Source: JABWBJ01 sp035646395 (GTDB taxonomy: Bacteria > Gemmatimonadota > Gemmatimonadetes > Gemmatimonadales > Gemmatimonadaceae). Taken from it: 34,903 nt of DNA. The stretch is from the NCBI GenBank assembly GCA_035646395.1, contig DASRPK010000078.1, positions 1 to 34,903 of the forward strand, given 5' to 3'. A program made the translations under genes and the position numbers. Of this stretch, positions 32,446 through 34,903 are shown one piece after another (positions within the stretch are counted from its first letter, which is position 1; every line of letters begins with the position of its first letter). The notes below the pieces were generated by a model. The model had not been told where the DNA came from. It did no database searches and was given only the letters and a program-made list of their open reading frames with translations.

Positions 32446-33441
32446 TCAGCGGGGTGGGAGGGCCGTTCTTTCACGTATCGCGCGCACCACGTCGGCGATC
32501 GCGGTGAAGACCGCGGGCGGGTCGAACAGGTGAATTTCGTGTCCGGCTCCCGCAACTATAGAGTGACGTGAGTTCGAGGAGAGTCTCGCCAGCGCCGCAT
32601 GCGAGGCCGCGCGTCCTTCGTTTGGCTCGTCGCCGCGGGTGAGGACGACGGTGGGCCGGGTGCCTAACGGATGCTGGTCTTTCCGGGTCGCGAGCAGCCT
32701 GGCCAGAAACGCACGCTCGGATTCCTGGCTGGTCGCCACGGTCGCGGCACTGACCGTGTCAGGCGTCGCGGCGATGAGCCGCTCGTCGAGTCGAACGCGA
32801 ACCTGGTACAACTCGGGGGGAAGTTTGTCGAACGGGGTCCCGGTCTGGGGGCGGCGACGTTGCACGCGGACCGCCTCCTTCGGAAACGTAGACCGGAGCT
32901 GCTCGGCCGTGACCTCCGCGATGGCGAAGGCCTGGCCATCGATCATCGTGAACAGCCGGTCTTCCGTGGCCGGATCCACGAAGACGAACCCGATGACGTC
33001 GTCCGGGAAATCGGCGAGGTACGACCTAACGAGCATCCCGCCGCGCGACGCGCCAACCATGACGTACGGTCCACGCTCGCCGGCCTTTTCGAGCAGTGTG
33101 TGCAGGTCGACGGCGCTGCTGGCTCTGTTCGTCGGAGTGGTCGGGTCACTCCAGCCCATCCCGGCGCGATCGTAAGAGCAGATGCGATTGGTTTTGGAGA
33201 CTTCGCGTTGCACCAGCGTCCAGTCGATCGCGAACGAGGAAGCGCCAGCTTCGAGCACGACGGTTGGCGTTCCGGCGCCGCTGCACAGCAAGTGCATGCG
33301 GCGGCCACCCACATCGATGAGCCGGCCGGGGGCGGCGGGGAGTTCGCGCGCAGGGTCCGAACCCTGCACTGCCAGCGCAGGCGTTCCGATGACACCCACA
33401 AGGACGAGTATGGTGAATAAGGCACTCACAGTCATCCGCAT
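32446..33441 (-). CDS. Exported alpha/beta hydrolase
   Basis: A 331-residue protein with a signal peptide (MRMTVSALFTILVLVGV, ending at about ALA-VQG). The alpha/beta-hydrolase triad is visible: nucleophile Ser132 in GASRGG, Asp272 in LTRGDEP and His302 in GAGHEIHLFDP. The strand and oxyanion segments LEAGASSFAIDW and SYDRAGMGWSD are standard. It should cleave an ester, amide or halide outside the cytoplasm; the substrate cannot be told. GGAGG lies 5 nt before the ATG at 33441. The gene is divergent from the cytochrome gene across a 199-bp AT-richer gap and stands upstream of the exopolysaccharide operon on the same strand, but 204 bp separate them. Confidence 0.93.
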   Translation of the reverse strand: MRMTVSALFTILVLVGVIGTPALAVQGSDPARELPAAPGRLIDVGGRRMHLLCSGAGTPTVVLEAGASSFAIDWTLVQREVSKTNRICSYDRAGMGWSDPTTPTNRASSAVDLHTLLEKAGERGPYVMVGASRGGMLVRSYLADFPDDVIGFVFVDPATEDRLFTMIDGQAFAIAEVTAEQLRSTFPKEAVRVQRRRPQTGTPFDKLPPELYQVRVRLDERLIAATPDTVSAATVATSQESERAFLARLLATRKDQHPLGTRPTVVLTRGDEPNEGRAASHAALARLSSNSRHSIVAGAGHEIHLFDPPAVFTAIADVVRAIRERTALPPR

Positions 33442-33513
33442 TCGCTCCTCCGATCACCTACCCGCGAATGGTAGCCGATTACTGGCCTCACGACTAATAG
33501 CGCCGCGCCACCA

Positions 33514-33550
33514 AGTAAGGTAATTAAACGCTTAACATATTGTGTGTGCG
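33514..33550. promoter_or_regulatory. AT-rich divergent promoter region
   Basis: AAGTAAGGTAATTAAACG and the CATATTG that follows make the most AT-rich stretch in the vicinity, between the divergent hydrolase and cytochrome genes. No clean -35/-10 pair can be assigned. Confidence 0.3.
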
Positions 33551-33640
33551 TCTTTTTATGCGCATTGGGCCACGCCCCCGGCCACATCGATGCGACGCAC
33601 GATTCTGCATATCCGCGAATTACTTCCACGGGGGTGGACG

Positions 33641-34867
33641 ATGTCCAGGATACCCGGCGCGCGTGTGATTCGAGCGCTCCTGCTGAGTTTTACTGCGGGC
33701 GCTATCGCGTGCGATACGAATGAGCCCGCAGCAACGGGACTGCCTGATCGACTGGCAGAAGCGGCCATGAGTCCGTCGGTGATCGCGGAGGGGCGGGAGA
33801 TCTTCCGCTTCGACACGTTCGGCAACGAAACTTTCTGGAGTGACACGGCTGCCCTGCACGTGAAGGTCAACGCGCTGCGGCCGATCGACGCTCTGAATGT
33901 CGGATTGAAGATCGATGGCGATGCGCTGCCGGCCGCCTTGCGACAGCAGCTCATAAACGGCGAGGTCGACCTCACCAGTCCCTCATCACCCGCGGTGACG
34001 GTGGCGCTGATCGGACTGAACGCAGTCGTCGGCGTAAAGGGCCAGGTGGAAAACGGCGTACTGGTACGCCTCGGTATCACCTGCGCACTGTGTCACTCGA
34101 CGGTGGATAATTCAGTCATACCCAGCGTGGGTCGCCGGCTCGATGGCTGGCCGAATCGCGATCTGAATGTCGGCGCGATCATCGCGTTATCCGACGCACT
34201 GCCCGATGCACCCTACAACACGTGGGGCGCGGGCATGTACGACCCCAGATACAACTTCAACACCGACAAACCGAGCATTCCGGTGGTGCTGCCCCCCGCG
34301 TTCGGGCTCAGGCATGTGCGCAAGGAGACGTATACCGGCGATGACGTGGTATCGTATTGGAACGCCTACGTCGGGATCACGCAGATGCACGGCCACGGCT
34401 TCTTCAGCGATCCGCGCATCAACGTCAGCGTCAGCAATCCTCCCGACCTCATTTCGGATAAACTGCCCGCATTGCTGGCGTATCAACTGAGCCTGGATTC
34501 TCCAACGCCTCAGGAAGCAACCATCAACGCCGCCGCGGCTGCTCGTGGAAAGATCGTATTCAAGACGGTCGGTGGGTGCGCGCGCTGCCACCTGGGCACC
34601 ATCTATTCGGATGTCAACGCCAACAAGCTGCATGCGCCTGATGAAGTCGGCCAGAATGGTGACTACGCACAGCGCAGCGTGACGAAGCTATACCGGACCA
34701 CGCCGTTGCGTGGCCTGTGGAATCCACCGCAACTGGATGGCCCCTACTTCCACGACGGCACCGCGACGACACTCATGGCCGTGGTGGAGCACTACGTTGG
34801 GCACTTCAACCTGAGCCTAACGGCGCAACAGAAATCGGACCTTGTCGAATATCTGAAGACGCTCTGA
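33641..34867 (+). CDS. Di-haem c-type cytochrome, predicted lipoprotein (MauG/CCP-like)
   Basis: A 408-residue exported protein. The N-terminus MSRIPGARVIRALLL with AGAIAC gives a lipobox with Cys24. Two haem c attachment motifs are present: CALCH at 148-152 and CARCH at 313-317. TTPLRGLWNPPQLDGPYFHDGTA and LMAVVEHYVGHF near the C-terminus match the di-haem cytochrome c peroxidase/MauG group. It would carry electrons or oxidise a partner at the envelope. The frame is open from 33542, but only the ATG at 33641 places the lipoprotein signal at the N-terminus, with GGGGTGG ahead of it. The 36 bases after the stop contain no assignable gene. Confidence 0.91.
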   Translation: MSRIPGARVIRALLLSFTAGAIACDTNEPAATGLPDRLAEAAMSPSVIAEGREIFRFDTFGNETFWSDTAALHVKVNALRPIDALNVGLKIDGDALPAALRQQLINGEVDLTSPSSPAVTVALIGLNAVVGVKGQVENGVLVRLGITCALCHSTVDNSVIPSVGRRLDGWPNRDLNVGAIIALSDALPDAPYNTWGAGMYDPRYNFNTDKPSIPVVLPPAFGLRHVRKETYTGDDVVSYWNAYVGITQMHGHGFFSDPRINVSVSNPPDLISDKLPALLAYQLSLDSPTPQEATINAAAAARGKIVFKTVGGCARCHLGTIYSDVNANKLHAPDEVGQNGDYAQRSVTKLYRTTPLRGLWNPPQLDGPYFHDGTATTLMAVVEHYVGHFNLSLTAQQKSDLVEYLKTL

Positions 34868-34903
34868 GTCAGCGGACGCGGAACGGGCGCATCATGACCT
34901 CGG

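Overview
The window is GC-rich, gene-dense bacterial chromosome with no rRNA, convincing tRNA, CRISPR, insertion sequence or phage gene. The gene content suggests a soil-type Gemmatimonadota, or an Acidobacteriota-like relative: a PadR regulator with a MacB/FtsX-type orphan permease, a tricorn-like S41 protease, an ECF42 sigma factor with its DGPF partner, many histidine kinases and receivers, lipoproteins, and a Rieske-tailed FAD oxidoreductase. This placement is inference from gene families; no marker gene is present to prove it.

Layout. 1-2160 (-): 5' part of a tricorn-like protease. 2545-3873: a small AT-hook-like protein convergent with a zinc-ribbon membrane protein. 4020-7933 (+): serine hydrolase, DGPF/YCII protein, ECF42 sigma factor, SRPBCC protein. 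8045-8677 (-): lipoprotein. 8853-11887 (+): PadR and orphan permease. 11873-14713 (-): hybrid histidine kinase. 14865-16894 (-): serpin lipoprotein and a kinase-like protein that seems to lack an ATP-binding domain. 16968-20948 (+): NarL-type regulator, BON protein with a prion-like Q/G/Y/S repeat domain, CsbD-like protein, DUF4397 lipoprotein, DUF421 membrane protein. 20929-23280: stand-alone receiver, histidine kinase and a divergent receiver. 23277-23863 (-): two very small proteins. 24344-26962 (-): Gfo/Idh dehydrogenase with FAD/Rieske oxidoreductase. 27351-32241 (-): a four-gene, translationally coupled operon that looks like a Pga-like exopolysaccharide synthase/exporter headed by a KaiC-type ATPase. 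32446-33441 (-): alpha/beta hydrolase. 33641-34867 (+): di-haem cytochrome c lipoprotein.

Three things stand out beyond ordinary annotation. First, the asymmetric heptamer GCCTAAC/GTTAGGC occurs 25 times (about 4 expected by base composition). Within genes it is written as TTA-GGC (Leu-Gly) or CCT-AAC (Pro-Asn), so the DNA word rather than the protein appears to be favoured. Second, five intergenic elements share one architecture, an inverted array of imperfect 7-bp units, but use three unrelated unit sequences; four of the five begin 0-17 nt after a stop codon, and three use a (GGGGCAT)n unit that can also form G-quadruplexes. Third, the 27351-32241 operon couples a KaiC-like ATPase fused to a receiver-like domain without its aspartate and a GGDEF-like domain without its catalytic motif to a TPR/beta-barrel exporter, a family 2 glycosyltransferase and a tiny membrane protein, with no deacetylase gene. 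This is the best candidate for an undescribed system.

Several starts were moved downstream of the longest open frame because a ribosome binding site, signal peptide or domain boundary decides them; each entry gives the reason.
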